Part shown: positions 33,568 through 43,955 of the stretch, piece by piece | Layout of the letters: each line of letters starts with the position of its first letter | How positions within the stretch are numbered: position 1 is the stretch's first letter | NCBI RefSeq assembly: GCF_018739865.1 | Contig: NZ_JADOER010000002.1 | Coordinates: forward strand, 234,604 to 298,603 | Source of the DNA: Leptothoe kymatousa TAU-MAC 1615 | GTDB lineage: Bacteria; Cyanobacteriota; Cyanobacteriia; Phormidesmidales; Phormidesmidaceae | Length of the DNA stretch: 64,000 nt | Direction of reading: 5' to 3' | Notes under the pieces: generated by a model | What the model was told of the DNA's origin: nothing | The model's input: the letters and a program-made list of their open reading frames with translations, nothing else | Database searches by the model: none | Position numbers and translations under genes: made by a program

Positions 33568-35277
33568 TTAGCCCCCGCTCTTTTCGCCCATGGTTTTTTC
33601 CCTATAGTCATAAAACCGTTGGAGATATTTACGGGAGCTATTGGGTGGCTCTACGGCTGTGTCCCCTTGCGGTGCCCTAGCGGTTTCGGTCTCGGTTGTC
33701 GTTTCGCTCGCCGCATCTTTCCGATTGGTGTCTCCCTCATCGGCTGTTAGGTTGCGTTCGCCGTCCGCTGGCTGCTCATCAGCTTCTGCCTGGAGGCCAT
33801 CATCTGCTGGCCGCTCATTAGCATTAACGCGTTCCACCGGTTGAGATTCGGTTTGGGCCGGTTCACTTTCTAAAATGGGTTCAGCCCCTTCCTCGCCCAG
33901 ATTTTTCCCTAAGGCCTCAGGGGAAAGAGCCGTCGCCCCAGGGTTTTCGATGGCATCGGCTGAATCTTCGACGTCCGCACCCTCGGTGGGGGAGATGGCA
34001 TCCATCTTAGACGGCTCTTCAAAGATGTTTTTCTGTTCTACAGCATCGTCTGACCTGTCGGTTGGTTGGGCGACATCAAGCTCAATATTGTCAGGGACGT
34101 CATTGCCAGGGACGTCTCTGGCTTCAGTGTTTGCAGGTTCTACAACCCCAGGTTCTACACCCTCAGGCTCCACAATCTCGGGCTCCACAATCTCAGGCTC
34201 ATTGCTGGCCTCGGCATTATCCCCAGGGGGCAGCGAGTCGGGGGTGTTTTCCAGGTCTGTAGTATCTGGCACCTCTAGGGCAGTATCTGGCACCTCTAGG
34301 GCAGTATCTGGCACCTCTAGGGCCGGTGGTTCGTAGGATGGATCGACGATACCCCCTACCATTTCTAGGCCGATATCACCTTGGACGATGGTGGCTAGAC
34401 CATCTTGCTGGGTAGGGTCATAGTCGATGACCTGCACCGTATTGTTAAACACCCCTTCAATCGGGGCACCGTCCTCATCAACCAACGCCAGTTGGACCCA
34501 GTTTCGACCCGTTTTTAATCCCTCTATATATATTGGCTCCCAGGTATCTAGGGTCAGGCTGTCTCCATTGACGGTATATCGAATACGCCAATCAGCAATG
34601 GCAGGGTTTTCTTGGGCCACCTGGTGTAGGGGGGCATCGGTTAAGTAAAAATCTAGCAGCACCGGCTCTGCGCCATAACTGCCCACGGGGGAGCCGTAGG
34701 TGAGCAACGGTTGCTCGGCGGCTGGTGCGTTTTCGTTGCTCTTGGCAAAAACGTGAAACGTAATCTGGTCGTAGGCTGCTTCATTTTTAAAGCTTTCCTG
34801 CCAGGGCCGGACGGCAAATGCCCGTAGCGTGTGGGTGCCTGGGGATACATTTTCTAGGACCACGGGTTGGCCCACATCGTATATCGAACCGTAGGGCTGG
34901 TTGTCTAACCACAGATCTACGTGGGGACCCAGCTGCCAGGTTTCATCCTTATATATGGGTAAATCTCGAACCCGCAGGTTTACTTCAACTGTAGTGTCTT
35001 CAATTATTTGGTCGGCGTTGGGCTGACGAATCGCTACCTGGGGCTGGTAATTGTCGAGCCAGGGTTCTAAGGATTGAATCAGCTGTGGCGTCTCTACCTG
35101 TTTGATTTTAGGTCGAGGCGTAAATAGGGATGGAGAAGAATCGGTGCTTGCAATGTTTTGAGACGATGACTCCGATGGGCCACAGCTAGTGAGCAGCAGC
35201 CCAATCAAAACCGATGCTGTTATCAGCTGAGCGAGGCGCTGACGTAAAGAGTTCCACACATTAGCAACCAAAGACAT
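33568..35277 (-). CDS. Lipoprotein with beta domain and repetitive acidic C-terminus
   Basis: A 569-residue protein. The signal peptide ends in the lipobox LLTSC with Cys32, so it is a lipoprotein. Residues ~55-330 form a beta-rich part with two Ig-like segments (VEVNLRVRDLPIYKDETWQLG; YTVNGDSLTLDTWEPIYIEG), as in cyanobacterial proteins with no known function. From ~330 on it is acidic low complexity, with seven-residue repeats (ALEVPDT, encoded by 21-bp units at 34265-34327) and then EP.IV units. The C-terminal ~35 residues turn basic (SSRKYLQRFYDYREKTMGEK). It is convergent with gpsA, 49 bp apart. Confidence 0.75.
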   Translation of the reverse strand: MSLVANVWNSLRQRLAQLITASVLIGLLLTSCGPSESSSQNIASTDSSPSLFTPRPKIKQVETPQLIQSLEPWLDNYQPQVAIRQPNADQIIEDTTVEVNLRVRDLPIYKDETWQLGPHVDLWLDNQPYGSIYDVGQPVVLENVSPGTHTLRAFAVRPWQESFKNEAAYDQITFHVFAKSNENAPAAEQPLLTYGSPVGSYGAEPVLLDFYLTDAPLHQVAQENPAIADWRIRYTVNGDSLTLDTWEPIYIEGLKTGRNWVQLALVDEDGAPIEGVFNNTVQVIDYDPTQQDGLATIVQGDIGLEMVGGIVDPSYEPPALEVPDTALEVPDTALEVPDTTDLENTPDSLPPGDNAEASNEPEIVEPEIVEPEGVEPGVVEPANTEARDVPGNDVPDNIELDVAQPTDRSDDAVEQKNIFEEPSKMDAISPTEGADVEDSADAIENPGATALSPEALGKNLGEEGAEPILESEPAQTESQPVERVNANERPADDGLQAEADEQPADGERNLTADEGDTNRKDAASETTTETETARAPQGDTAVEPPNSSRKYLQRFYDYREKTMGEKSGG

Positions 35278-35852
35278 AGCTTCTGTTGTCCCGTAGCGTT
35301 GATATAAACCAGACTACTGCCGCAGGGCAGTGGGCCTAATCGATACTAGCTGGCGAATGGTCCAGCTAGGGGCCTGGGGTCTATGGCAATTGGCTAAAGG
35401 TGCGGCGGGTACTCATATTTTTTACAAAACTACATCAAACATCCGTGCCCCACGCTCATACCACCATTAGGAAGTTCTATGATCTTCATTAAGAAAAATT
35501 GGTTGATTTTTGAAGGGTTTATGCGTGCTCCACGGCGGTGGCTAAAACAAACCCGCTGTATTGAGATTTGTTAATAGGAATTCAATAGAGTTGCTATTTT
35601 GTGCCAACGACTACCTTGCGATCCTTATTCTGTGAGGATTTCGGAGGTTGAATTATTGTTAACTCGAAGCGGGATCGGGGAAGTGCCGAGTCTATAATGC
35701 TCAGGAGCAATCCTAAATAAATACCAAGGGTCGACGTTTCTACTGCGTTAATACCTCAGTAGCAAATGTTCGCAATCGTTTCATATACGAATCCTTTGCT
35801 GACCTGGTTTTATTAGGCTGTTCGTTCTTTGTCTAGAGAGAGGAGAGTCTCC
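35278..35852. promoter_or_regulatory. Leader and promoter region of psaA
   Basis: A 575-bp non-coding AT-rich stretch upstream of psaA. psaAB operons in cyanobacteria carry long light-regulated leaders, so the length is expected. A strong ribosome-binding site (AGAGAGGAGAG, 35835-35848) precedes the ATG. Promoter boxes were not assigned. Confidence 0.6.
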
Positions 35853-38120
35853 ATGACAACTACCCCGCGGGAGCGGGAGGCAGAAGTCAAGGTAGCCGTT
35901 GATGAAAATCCAGTACCCGTTTCCTTTGAGAAGTGGGGTAAGCCTGGTCATTTCAGCCGTGCCTTGGCTAAGGGACCCAAAACCACAACTTGGATTTGGA
36001 ATCTCCATGCCGACGCTCACGACTTTGACAGTCACACCAGTGACTTAGAGGACATTTCTCGTAAAATTTTTAGTGCTCACTTTGGCCATTTGGCCATTGT
36101 GTTCATCTGGCTGAGTGGCATGTATTACCATGGCGCTCGCTTCTCTAACTTTGAAGCTTGGCTAGCAGACCCCATTAACATTCACCCTAGTGCTCAGGTG
36201 GTTTGGCCTATTTTTGGTCAAGAAATCCTGAACGGTGAAGTGGGCGGTGGCTTCCAAGGTATTCAAATTACGTCTGGTTTATTCCAGATGTGGAGAGCTG
36301 CTGGTTACACCAACTCCTTCCAGCTTTTGTGTACCGCCATCGGTGCGCTGGTAATGGCTGGTTTGATGGTGAATGCTGGTGTATTCCACTACCACATCAA
36401 AGCTCCCAAGCTTGAGTGGTTCCAGAACGTGGAGTCCATGCTAAACCACCACCTGGCTGGCTTGTTCGGCCTAGGTTCCTTGGGTTGGGCCGGACACCTA
36501 ATTCACGTATCTTTGCCTGTTAACGCTCTATTAGATTCCGGGGTGGCTCCACAGGATATTCCTTTGCCCCACGAGTATCTGCTAGATAAAGCGTTCATGG
36601 CAGATCTATTCCCTGGCTTTGCTGCGGGAATTACGCCATTCTTCACCCTTGATTGGGGTGTTTATTCTGACATTTTGACTTTCAAGGGCGGTCTAAACCC
36701 CGTCACTGGCGGTCTCTGGATGACTGACATTGCGCACCACCACGTGGCGATCGCAGTGATGTTCATCTTTGCTGGTCACATGTACCGCACTAACTGGGGT
36801 ATTGGTCACAGCATCAAGGAGATCCTAGAAGGTCAGAAGGGCGATCCGTTGCTCTTCCCTGCTAAGAATGGCCATGACGGCTTGTTTGAGTTCTTGACCA
36901 CTTCCTGGCATGCTCAGCTGGCTATCAACCTGGCTATGGGCGGTTCGGTAACGATTATCGTGGCTCAGCATATGTATGCGATGCCTCCATATCCTTACCT
37001 AGCAACTGATTACCCAACCCAGCTGTGCCTATTCACACACCATATGTGGATTGGTGCATTCATGATTGTGGGTGGTGCTGCCCACGGTGCGATCGCGATG
37101 GTTCGTGACTACGATCCGGCCATGCATGTCGACAACGTGCTCGACCGCGTTCTTCGTGCTCGTGATGCCATCATCTCTCACCTCAACTGGGTATGTATTT
37201 TCCTAGGCTTCCATAGCTTTGGTCTATACATCCACAACGACACTATGCGTGCTTTGGGTCGTCCCCAAGACATGTTCTCCGATAGTGCGATTCAACTTCA
37301 GCCTATCTTTGCCCAATGGCTGCAGAACCTGCACACCCTAGCGGCTAGCGGTACCACTGCTCCCAATGCAATTGGTCCGACTAGTGTTGCCTTCGGTGGT
37401 GACATGGTTGTCGTTGGCGGCAAAGTTGCCATGATGCCTATTGCTCTTGGCACAGCTGACTTTATGGTGCACCACATCCATGCGTTCACCATTCACGTAA
37501 CTGTACTCATCCTGCTCAAGGGTGTGCTGTATTCCCGTAACTCTCGCCTCATCCCCGATAAGAGCGAGCTGGGTTTCCGCTTCCCTTGCGACGGCCCCGG
37601 TCGTGGTGGTACTTGCCAGGTATCTGGTTGGGACCACATCTTCCTAGGTCTGTTCTGGATGTACAACTCCCTATCTATCGTTATTTTCCACTTCAGTTGG
37701 AAGATGCAATCCGATGTATGGGGCACCGTTTCCGGCGGTGCGGTTTCTCACCCGGCTGGTGGTAACTTCGCGACAAGCGCAATTACTATCAACGGTTGGC
37801 TCCGCGACTTCCTGTGGGCTCAGGCTTCTCAGGTAATCAACTCCTACGGCTCGGCTACGTCGGCCTACGGTTTGATGTTCCTCGCCGGTCACTTTGTATG
37901 GGCGTTCAGCCTGATGTTCCTGTTCAGTGGTCGTGGCTACTGGCAAGAGCTAATTGAGTCCATCGTTTGGGCTCACAACAAGCTTAAAGTTGCTCCTGCA
38001 ATTCAGCCTCGCGCACTGAGCATCACTCAGGGTCGTGCGGTTGGCGTTGCTCACTACCTCCTCGGCGGTATTGTAGTGACTTGGGCGTTCTTCCATGCTC
38101 GAATTCTGTCGATAGGTTAG
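35853..38120 (+). CDS. psaA: Photosystem I P700 apoprotein A1
   Basis: Full-length PsaA (755 residues) from the ATG at 35853; the in-frame start at 35829 lacks a ribosome-binding site and conservation. It forms with PsaB the reaction-centre heterodimer binding P700 and most antenna chlorophylls, with eleven membrane helices. The Fe4S4 cluster FX motif [19 protein letters not shown] lies at ~570. Chlorophyll-ligating histidines are frequent ([21 protein letters not shown]). Codon use is uniform and high-expression-like. psaB follows after 23 bp. Confidence 0.99.
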   Translation: MTTTPREREAEVKVAVDENPVPVSFEKWGKPGHFSRALAKGPKTTTWIWNLHADAHDFDSHTSDLEDISRKIFSAHFGHLAIVFIWLSGMYYHGARFSNFEAWLADPINIHPSAQVVWPIFGQEILNGEVGGGFQGIQITSGLFQMWRAAGYTNSFQLLCTAIGALVMAGLMVNAGVFHYHIKAPKLEWFQNVESMLNHHLAGLFGLGSLGWAGHLIHVSLPVNALLDSGVAPQDIPLPHEYLLDKAFMADLFPGFAAGITPFFTLDWGVYSDILTFKGGLNPVTGGLWMTDIAHHHVAIAVMFIFAGHMYRTNWGIGHSIKEILEGQKGDPLLFPAKNGHDGLFEFLTTSWHAQLAINLAMGGSVTIIVAQHMYAMPPYPYLATDYPTQLCLFTHHMWIGAFMIVGGAAHGAIAMVRDYDPAMHVDNVLDRVLRARDAIISHLNWVCIFLGFHSFGLYIHNDTMRALGRPQDMFSDSAIQLQPIFAQWLQNLHTLAASGTTAPNAIGPTSVAFGGDMVVVGGKVAMMPIALGTADFMVHHIHAFTIHVTVLILLKGVLYSRNSRLIPDKSELGFRFPCDGPGRGGTCQVSGWDHIFLGLFWMYNSLSIVIFHFSWKMQSDVWGTVSGGAVSHPAGGNFATSAITINGWLRDFLWAQASQVINSYGSATSAYGLMFLAGHFVWAFSLMFLFSGRGYWQELIESIVWAHNKLKVAPAIQPRALSITQGRAVGVAHYLLGGIVVTWAFFHARILSIG

Positions 38121-38143
38121 CGGGGAGGACTTACTAGAAAACT

Positions 38144-40348
38144 ATGGCGACTAAATTTCCTAAATTTAGCCAAGACCTAGCGCAGGATCCAACCACGCGT
38201 CGGATCTGGTACGGGATTGCTACTTCCCACGACTTTGAAAGCCACGATGGCATGACGGAAGAAAATCTTTATCAAAAGATTTTTGCTTCCCACTTTGGTC
38301 ATCTGGCGATCATCTTCCTGTGGACATCTGGCAACCTGTTCCACGTTGCTTGGCAAGGCAACTTTGAGCAGTGGATCCAAGATCCCCTCAATGTTAAACC
38401 CATCGCCCATGCGATTTGGGACCCTCACTTTGGCCAGAATGCGGTGGATGCGTTCACCCAGGCTGGCGCAACTGGCCCCGTTAACGTAGCGTTCTCTGGG
38501 GTTTATCACTGGTGGTACACCATTGGTATGCGGACTAACGGCGACCTTTATTCGGCGTCCTTGTTCCTACTAGTGTTGTCTTCAATCTTCCTGCTTGCAG
38601 GTTGGTTGCACCTACAGCCTAAGTTCCGTCCCAGCTTGTCCTGGTTCAAGAATGCTGAGTCTCGCCTAAACCACCACTTGGCTGGTTTGTTTGGTGTGAG
38701 CTCCTTAGCTTGGACTGGTCACCTGGTGCACGTTGCAATTCCTGAGTCCCGTGGTGTGCACGTTGGTTGGGATAACTTCCTGACCGTGATGCCTCACCCC
38801 GCTGGCTTGGCGCCCTTCTTCTCCGGAAACTGGGGTGTTTACGCTCAGAATCCTGACACTGTAAACCATGTGTTTGGTACGTCTGAGGGTTCGGGTACTG
38901 CAATCTTGACCTTCCTGGGCGGTTTCCATCCTCAGACTGAGTCTCTATGGCTCACTGACATGGCTCACCACCACCTAGCCATTGCGGTTATCTTCATCAT
39001 CGCTGGCCACATGTACCGGACTAACTTCGGTATTGGCCACAGCTTGAAGGAGATCCTCAATGCTCACCAGCCCCCCAGTGGTGGCTTGGGTGACGGTCAC
39101 AAGGGTATGTTTGACACGCTCAACAACTCCTTGCACTTCCAGCTAGGTTTGGCTCTTGCCTCCTTGGGTGTAGTAACGTCTCTCGTTGCTCAGCACATGT
39201 ATGCGATGCCTCCTTATGCCTTCATGGCTAAGGATTACACCACCATGGCTGCGCTTTACACCCACCACCAGTACATCGCTGGTTTCATCATGATGGGTGC
39301 CTTTGCCCACGGTGCGATCTTCTTGATTCGCGACTATGATCCTGCTGCGAACGCTAACAATGTGTTGGCCCGCATCTTGGATCACAAGGAAGCGATCATC
39401 TCTCACCTAAGCTGGGTCACTCTGTTCCTCGGTTTCCATACTTTGGGCCTCTACGTACACAACGATGTTGTAGTTGCCTTTGGTACTCCCGAGAAGCAAA
39501 TCTTGGTTGAACCTGTGTTTGCTCAGTGGGTTCAGGCAGCATCTGGTAAGGCTTTGTACGGTTTCGATACTCTGCTTTCCAATGCTGACAGCATGGCTAC
39601 TGGTGCTGCTAGTGGTATTTGGCTACCGGGTTGGTTCGAAGCAATCAACAGTGGTGCTAACTCCCTATTCTTGACCATTGGCCCTGGTGACTTCCTAGTT
39701 CACCATGCGATCGCTCTAGGTCTACACACTACTACTCTTGTACTAGTGAAAGGTGCCCTAGACGCTCGTGGTTCTAAGCTGATGCCCGACAAGAAGGACT
39801 TTGGCTATAGCTTCCCTTGTGATGGCCCCGGCCGTGGCGGTACTTGCGACATCTCTGCTTGGGATTCGTTCTACCTAGCCATGTTCTGGATGCTTAACAC
39901 CATCGCGTGGTTGACCTTCTACTGGCACTGGAAGCACTTGGCTATCTGGTCTGGTAACGTGGCGCAGTTTAACAACAGCTCCACTTACCTAATGGGCTGG
40001 TTCCGTGATTATCTGTGGTTGAACTCTTCCCAGCTAATTAACGGCTACAACGCCTATGGCATGAACAACCTGTCCGTATGGGCTTGGATGTTCTTGTTCG
40101 CTCACCTGGTTTGGGCAACTGGTTTCATGTTCCTTATCTCTTGGCGTGGTTACTGGCAGGAGCTTATCGAGACCATCGTATGGGCTCATGAGCGTACTCC
40201 TCTGGCTAACCTGATCAACTGGAAGGACAAGCCCGTTGCACTGTCCATCGTTCAGGCTCGTGTTGTGGGTCTAGCTCACTTTACGGTGGGATTTGTCCTC
40301 ACGTATGCGGCCTTCCTAATTGCGTCAACGTCTAGCCGATTTGGGTAG
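38144..40348 (+). CDS. psaB: Photosystem I P700 apoprotein A2
   Basis: Full-length PsaB (734 residues), partner of PsaA. The FX-binding motif [19 protein letters not shown] lies at ~556. Conserved helices include [20 protein letters not shown] and [14 protein letters not shown]. The C-terminus [20 protein letters not shown] is typical. Start ATG is preceded by GGGGAGG 14 bases upstream. A strong terminator begins 26 bp after the stop codon. Confidence 0.99.
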   Translation: MATKFPKFSQDLAQDPTTRRIWYGIATSHDFESHDGMTEENLYQKIFASHFGHLAIIFLWTSGNLFHVAWQGNFEQWIQDPLNVKPIAHAIWDPHFGQNAVDAFTQAGATGPVNVAFSGVYHWWYTIGMRTNGDLYSASLFLLVLSSIFLLAGWLHLQPKFRPSLSWFKNAESRLNHHLAGLFGVSSLAWTGHLVHVAIPESRGVHVGWDNFLTVMPHPAGLAPFFSGNWGVYAQNPDTVNHVFGTSEGSGTAILTFLGGFHPQTESLWLTDMAHHHLAIAVIFIIAGHMYRTNFGIGHSLKEILNAHQPPSGGLGDGHKGMFDTLNNSLHFQLGLALASLGVVTSLVAQHMYAMPPYAFMAKDYTTMAALYTHHQYIAGFIMMGAFAHGAIFLIRDYDPAANANNVLARILDHKEAIISHLSWVTLFLGFHTLGLYVHNDVVVAFGTPEKQILVEPVFAQWVQAASGKALYGFDTLLSNADSMATGAASGIWLPGWFEAINSGANSLFLTIGPGDFLVHHAIALGLHTTTLVLVKGALDARGSKLMPDKKDFGYSFPCDGPGRGGTCDISAWDSFYLAMFWMLNTIAWLTFYWHWKHLAIWSGNVAQFNNSSTYLMGWFRDYLWLNSSQLINGYNAYGMNNLSVWAWMFLFAHLVWATGFMFLISWRGYWQELIETIVWAHERTPLANLINWKDKPVALSIVQARVVGLAHFTVGFVLTYAAFLIASTSSRFG

Positions 40349-40373
40349 CGTTTGAATCTCTCTTAGGAGAATG

Positions 40374-40408
40374 AAAAAAGCCCTTCAGCGAAGCCTGAAG
40401 GGCTTTTT
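40374..40408 (+). terminator. Intrinsic terminator of psaAB
   Basis: AAAAAGCCCTTCAG and CTGAAGGGCTTTTT pair around the six-base loop CGAAGC, followed by GTTT. The stem is 14 bp without mismatch and the A and T runs make it work on either strand. Confidence 0.96.
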
Positions 40409-40514
40409 GTTTATGGTGAATTTTAATCTTGGAAATATTCAAAATATTAGCAACCCTAATGTTTATAATGCTATTTTTTTATTTGGGTGTAATTCTTGTA
40501 TAGCTTCTAGAGAT

Positions 40515-42941
40515 ATGGCAAATCAGGATCAAATTACTATTCTGAACAAAGGTGTTGAAGTTTGGAATAATTGGAGAAAATCTTCACCCAACCTTTCTCC
40601 TGACCTTAGCGGATATCGAATAGAAAATCGACAACTTCCTGGCATCAACTTAAGTAGAACAAACTTAAAAGGAACTAAGTTTGTTGAATGCAATATCAAT
40701 AATGCTAACTTTCAAGAATGTAGTGCTGGCCTTGAAGATAGTTGGAATATCAATATATACTTTTTGCTTATTTTAGCTGCTGCAATCTTAGGCTTTTTAG
40801 AAGCTAAGTTTGGGAGAGTTATATTGATATTGATAATTTATCAGTCAATATTTCCTATCTCCATGCCAACCAGAGTAAGCAAATGGATTGATAAATTCTT
40901 TCTGTTGGGAAAAATATTTTTCTTCTTTCAAGCATTTAAAAGGTATTCCAAACTGTTTTTTCTGATTTCTATTTCTCTGCCTGCTTTAGCAGTTGCGCTG
41001 ACTAGTATTTTAGGCATCTTTCCAGTATTGATGGCTAACGTTATTATTTACTTTTCTTTCTTAGGTGATCCTGAGAATGTTAATGCATTGGCCGCTTTAA
41101 CTTCTATCACTTTGATATCTCGTTCAGCTTATAGAGGTATTCAATATGCACCAGAAAGTCGGCACTATCCAGAAGTGGATGAAATATTTAATGATGCATT
41201 TGTGAAAATAGATGAGAAGAAAACATTAGAAAATTATCCAAAGTTAGAAGAAATTGCATCTGTCTCAAATTATCCAGATATAGACGCTTTAGCATCTTGG
41301 CTTTTCTTATATAAATCTACTCAATTTATTCGATCAGAGTTAGTAGATGTAAATTTCACTCGTGCAAATCTGAAATTTGTCGATTTTTCAAAATCTTATG
41401 TGTTGCGATGTAACTTTTTTAAGATAAAAGGCTATCAATATTTAAGGCTTAGAAAAAATATATTTTCGAGTAATAAAGTAATTTCTCTTGCTGTTGATCG
41501 TTTTAATCCGGGAGCACTTTTTGATGATGTCAGAATGGATGTAATCAAACAAAAAAGCTTTCGGTTAAATAATTTTAGTGACTTAGATTTGGAAGAATTA
41601 TGTTTACGAGATGCTGATTTAATCAATATAAATCTTAGTAATAGTAATCTTAAAAATGCTGATCTTTCAAAGGCTAATCTGACAGGCGCTAATCTGACAG
41701 GCGCTGATCTGACAGGCGCTAATTTGACAGGCGCTAATGTTAAGGGTGTAAATTTTGAAAATGCTGTTTTTGAAGATACTATTTTGACTGGTTTAGATTT
41801 TAGCAAGTCAAGTATAAAAGGCGCTAACTTTAAGCGAGCTCAGTTAGATAAGAGCAATTTTCAAGGTGTGAATATAAGTAAAATAGATTTTTCAGGTTCA
41901 TCTTTAATAGGTGCTAATTTATTACGTGTAACTGCTTTGGAAACAAACTTCTCAAAGTGTGACTTTACCGGTGCATGTATTGAAGATTGGAATATTAATA
42001 GACTAACTTCTTTAGAAGGAGTAGTTTGTGATTATATTTTCTTGAAAACAGATAACCGGGATAGACGTCCAGGCAGTGGTAACTTTAAACCTGGTGATTT
42101 TTTTGTATTGGTTAAGAAGACAGTTGACACCATAGATTTAGTCTTTTCTGGTTTGCTAAACTGGCAGAGCTTACTTGAATCATTGAGAACAATTCAAGAA
42201 GAGTACGGAAATGATACCTTTCCAATACAATCTCTAGAGCGTAAAGATGATGATGGCTTCGTTATCAAGCTGAATACCCCACCTGACTTGGATGAAGTAG
42301 AAAAGAGAGTGGTGGAACGAAGAATAAGAACTCAATATGAAACAAAATATAAAGCAGTCAAGAGGCAATTTAGGCGTGAGTTAACTCGAAAAGAATCTAA
42401 GCTTAAGAGTAAAGATATAGCTATTAGATACTATAAAAAACAGTCTAGCAGTTTTCTTAGACTGTTCGAAATGTTTGCAGTTCAGTCCAATAAGCCAAAT
42501 GTTAACGTTAACAATATTTTAGAGAGTAAAGTTATGCAAGGAGATGACAATAGCAGGAATTTAAATGTAGGAGGTGATTTAAATGCATCTAACTCCAATC
42601 TAAACTTAGGTGATATTAGCGGCCAACTAAGTAATCTCATTAAACAAATACCTCCTACTCCTTTAGCTAATGAACATCAGTTTGAATTGAAAGAGTTGTT
42701 ATCTCGATTGCAAAATGCGGTTGAACAGGATTCGAGTTTAAATCCTGATGAAAAGCTGGAGGCTATAGGTGAGATGAAAAAAATAGCTAAAGCTGCTATT
42801 ACCCCAAATGAAGGTGCGATGAAACGAATAGCACGGCGTTCAATGAAAACACTTGCTGAAATAGCATCTATTCTGTCTAATACTTCGGAGGTTGTTAAGG
42901 TTTGTAAGGATTTGTTGCCAGTCGTTCAATCTATATTCTGA
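40515..42941 (+). CDS. Membrane pentapeptide-repeat protein, function unknown
   Basis: About 808 residues from the ATG at 40515. The frame is open from 40371, but that ATG sits inside the psaB terminator and cannot be the start. A first pentapeptide block lies at ~28-70 (INLSRTNLKGTKF). Several membrane segments follow at ~80-195. A second pentapeptide block covers ~365-480, with four almost identical 15-bp units at 41673-41732 (ANLTG). Then come a charged coiled coil (~590-645), an Asn-rich linker (NLNVGGDLNASNSNLN) and a helical C-terminal domain (~700-808). The gene is strikingly AT-rich beside psaAB, suggesting transfer. The linker-plus-helices tail resembles signalling or immune-type proteins, but I cannot name it. 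Confidence 0.8.
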   Translation: MANQDQITILNKGVEVWNNWRKSSPNLSPDLSGYRIENRQLPGINLSRTNLKGTKFVECNINNANFQECSAGLEDSWNINIYFLLILAAAILGFLEAKFGRVILILIIYQSIFPISMPTRVSKWIDKFFLLGKIFFFFQAFKRYSKLFFLISISLPALAVALTSILGIFPVLMANVIIYFSFLGDPENVNALAALTSITLISRSAYRGIQYAPESRHYPEVDEIFNDAFVKIDEKKTLENYPKLEEIASVSNYPDIDALASWLFLYKSTQFIRSELVDVNFTRANLKFVDFSKSYVLRCNFFKIKGYQYLRLRKNIFSSNKVISLAVDRFNPGALFDDVRMDVIKQKSFRLNNFSDLDLEELCLRDADLININLSNSNLKNADLSKANLTGANLTGADLTGANLTGANVKGVNFENAVFEDTILTGLDFSKSSIKGANFKRAQLDKSNFQGVNISKIDFSGSSLIGANLLRVTALETNFSKCDFTGACIEDWNINRLTSLEGVVCDYIFLKTDNRDRRPGSGNFKPGDFFVLVKKTVDTIDLVFSGLLNWQSLLESLRTIQEEYGNDTFPIQSLERKDDDGFVIKLNTPPDLDEVEKRVVERRIRTQYETKYKAVKRQFRRELTRKESKLKSKDIAIRYYKKQSSSFLRLFEMFAVQSNKPNVNVNNILESKVMQGDDNSRNLNVGGDLNASNSNLNLGDISGQLSNLIKQIPPTPLANEHQFELKELLSRLQNAVEQDSSLNPDEKLEAIGEMKKIAKAAITPNEGAMKRIARRSMKTLAEIASILSNTSEVVKVCKDLLPVVQSIF

Positions 42942-42968
42942 GTGGAATGTTGCTCAAAAAAATGTGGT

Positions 42969-43013
42969 GGGGATACCCGGCTTTTCGAGCTAATCGAAAA
43001 GCCGGGTATCCCC
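42969..43013. terminator. Perfect 20-bp inverted repeat between convergent genes
   Basis: The arm GGGGATACCCGGCTTTTCGA (42969-42988) and its exact inverse (42994-43013) flank the five-base loop GCTAA. It separates the pentapeptide gene from the convergent nuclease-like gene. There is no U-tract, so it may be a bidirectional processing or stop hairpin, or the footprint of a mobile element. Confidence 0.75.
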
Positions 43014-43072
43014 ATCGAGCAGTTGCAGTTGCCCCCATCTGAAACTCCATGACGAGAGATCTCAAACGTGGC

Positions 43073-43678
43073 TTACTGAGCAATTTTTAACTGGCCAACG
43101 CATTCTTGAAAAATATAGCGGAGTGCGCCCAGGACTGAGTTTTGCTGCGCGATCGCAAACGGCAAAGTCTCCTTCACCTCACCAGACACCAGCAACCGAT
43201 AAAACTGCCACACCCCGCCATTACTAACAATGCCAAACACATCCATCACCCGGCCAATCTGACGATTTTGCCACGCGCAGGCCTGCATCTCCACCAAACA
43301 TTGAGCCAACCCCTGGGAAAAGTCATCCTTTTTGGCTTCCACCACGCAAATAAATGGAGCTTGCAAGTAGGCCCGATCCTCAGCAATCAGATAATCCACT
43401 GCACCAATGGCTGTTTCCCTTTCTAGGGGAGCGCCTTTCCAAATTTTCAGGTAATCAATACCTTCCAGCGCCTCTTCGCAAAAAGCATCGATAAGAAGCT
43501 TTTTCGATTCTTCGCATCGTTGTAAGTCAAAACGTCGCTGTAGAAGAGTTAACCGCTCAACAAAAAAATCGGTAGGTGTCAAATCCTGGATCGGTAATGT
43601 CCACGGTAGGAGTCTTTCGATAGATAACGCCTTAAATGCTGCCTCATAATCGAAACTAGAAAATGCTTGCTTAGCCAT
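43073..43678 (-). CDS. PD-(D/E)xK-like cyanobacterial protein
   Basis: 201 residues from the ATG at 43678 (an upstream in-frame start at 43687 adds three). The core AVDYLIAEDRAY followed by FICVVEAKKDDFSQGLAQCLVEM gives D95, E114 and K116 plus a downstream helix with Q, the typical PD-(D/E)xK spacing. Such genes are scattered in cyanobacterial genomes and usually called hypothetical. Its neighbourhood (Uma2 remnant, pentapeptide protein) is accessory in character. Catalysis is inferred. Confidence 0.72.
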   Translation of the reverse strand: MAKQAFSSFDYEAAFKALSIERLLPWTLPIQDLTPTDFFVERLTLLQRRFDLQRCEESKKLLIDAFCEEALEGIDYLKIWKGAPLERETAIGAVDYLIAEDRAYLQAPFICVVEAKKDDFSQGLAQCLVEMQACAWQNRQIGRVMDVFGIVSNGGVWQFYRLLVSGEVKETLPFAIAQQNSVLGALRYIFQECVGQLKIAQ

Positions 43679-43707
43679 AGCGCACAACCATATTTAGAAT
43701 AGACATC

Positions 43708-43823
43708 CTAAAGTTTGTTTGGATCAATACCTAGCTCCCTCAACTTATGGCTAACCTTTCCGCTTTTTCTTCAGGAGTGAGCAACCGCTGACCATTTTCG
43801 TCATACCAATATAGCCATTCCAG
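43708..43823 (-). pseudogene. C-terminal remnant of a Uma2-family gene
   Basis: Reading the minus strand gives LEWLYWYDENGQRLLTPEE, then KAERLA. After a one-base frame shift it continues HKLRELGIDPNKL and a stop codon. This is the typical tail of long Uma2 proteins (WYD..G..L.TPEE.AE ... KLRELGI.P). A stop precedes the fragment (TAA at 43824-43826), and the nuclease domain is gone. Confidence 0.6.
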
Positions 43824-43955
43824 TTAAGGTCGTAGTGTAAAACCATTGGCAAACTAGGACCGTTACATAGATGTTGTAGCGATGTGTTCAGCATCGGTAA
43901 TATAGCGCTCTAAATAAACATTGCCGATTGCCTCAGAGCAGATGTCTGTTAGTCC

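Noticed and set aside
40371..40514. The first 48 codons of the open frame leading into the pentapeptide protein
   Set aside because: They run through the psaB terminator hairpin and lack a ribosome-binding site; the ATG at 40515 is a better start.
42969..43013. Insertion-sequence terminal repeat
   Set aside because: The two arms are only five bases apart and no transposase is near, so it is a hairpin and not a pair of element ends.
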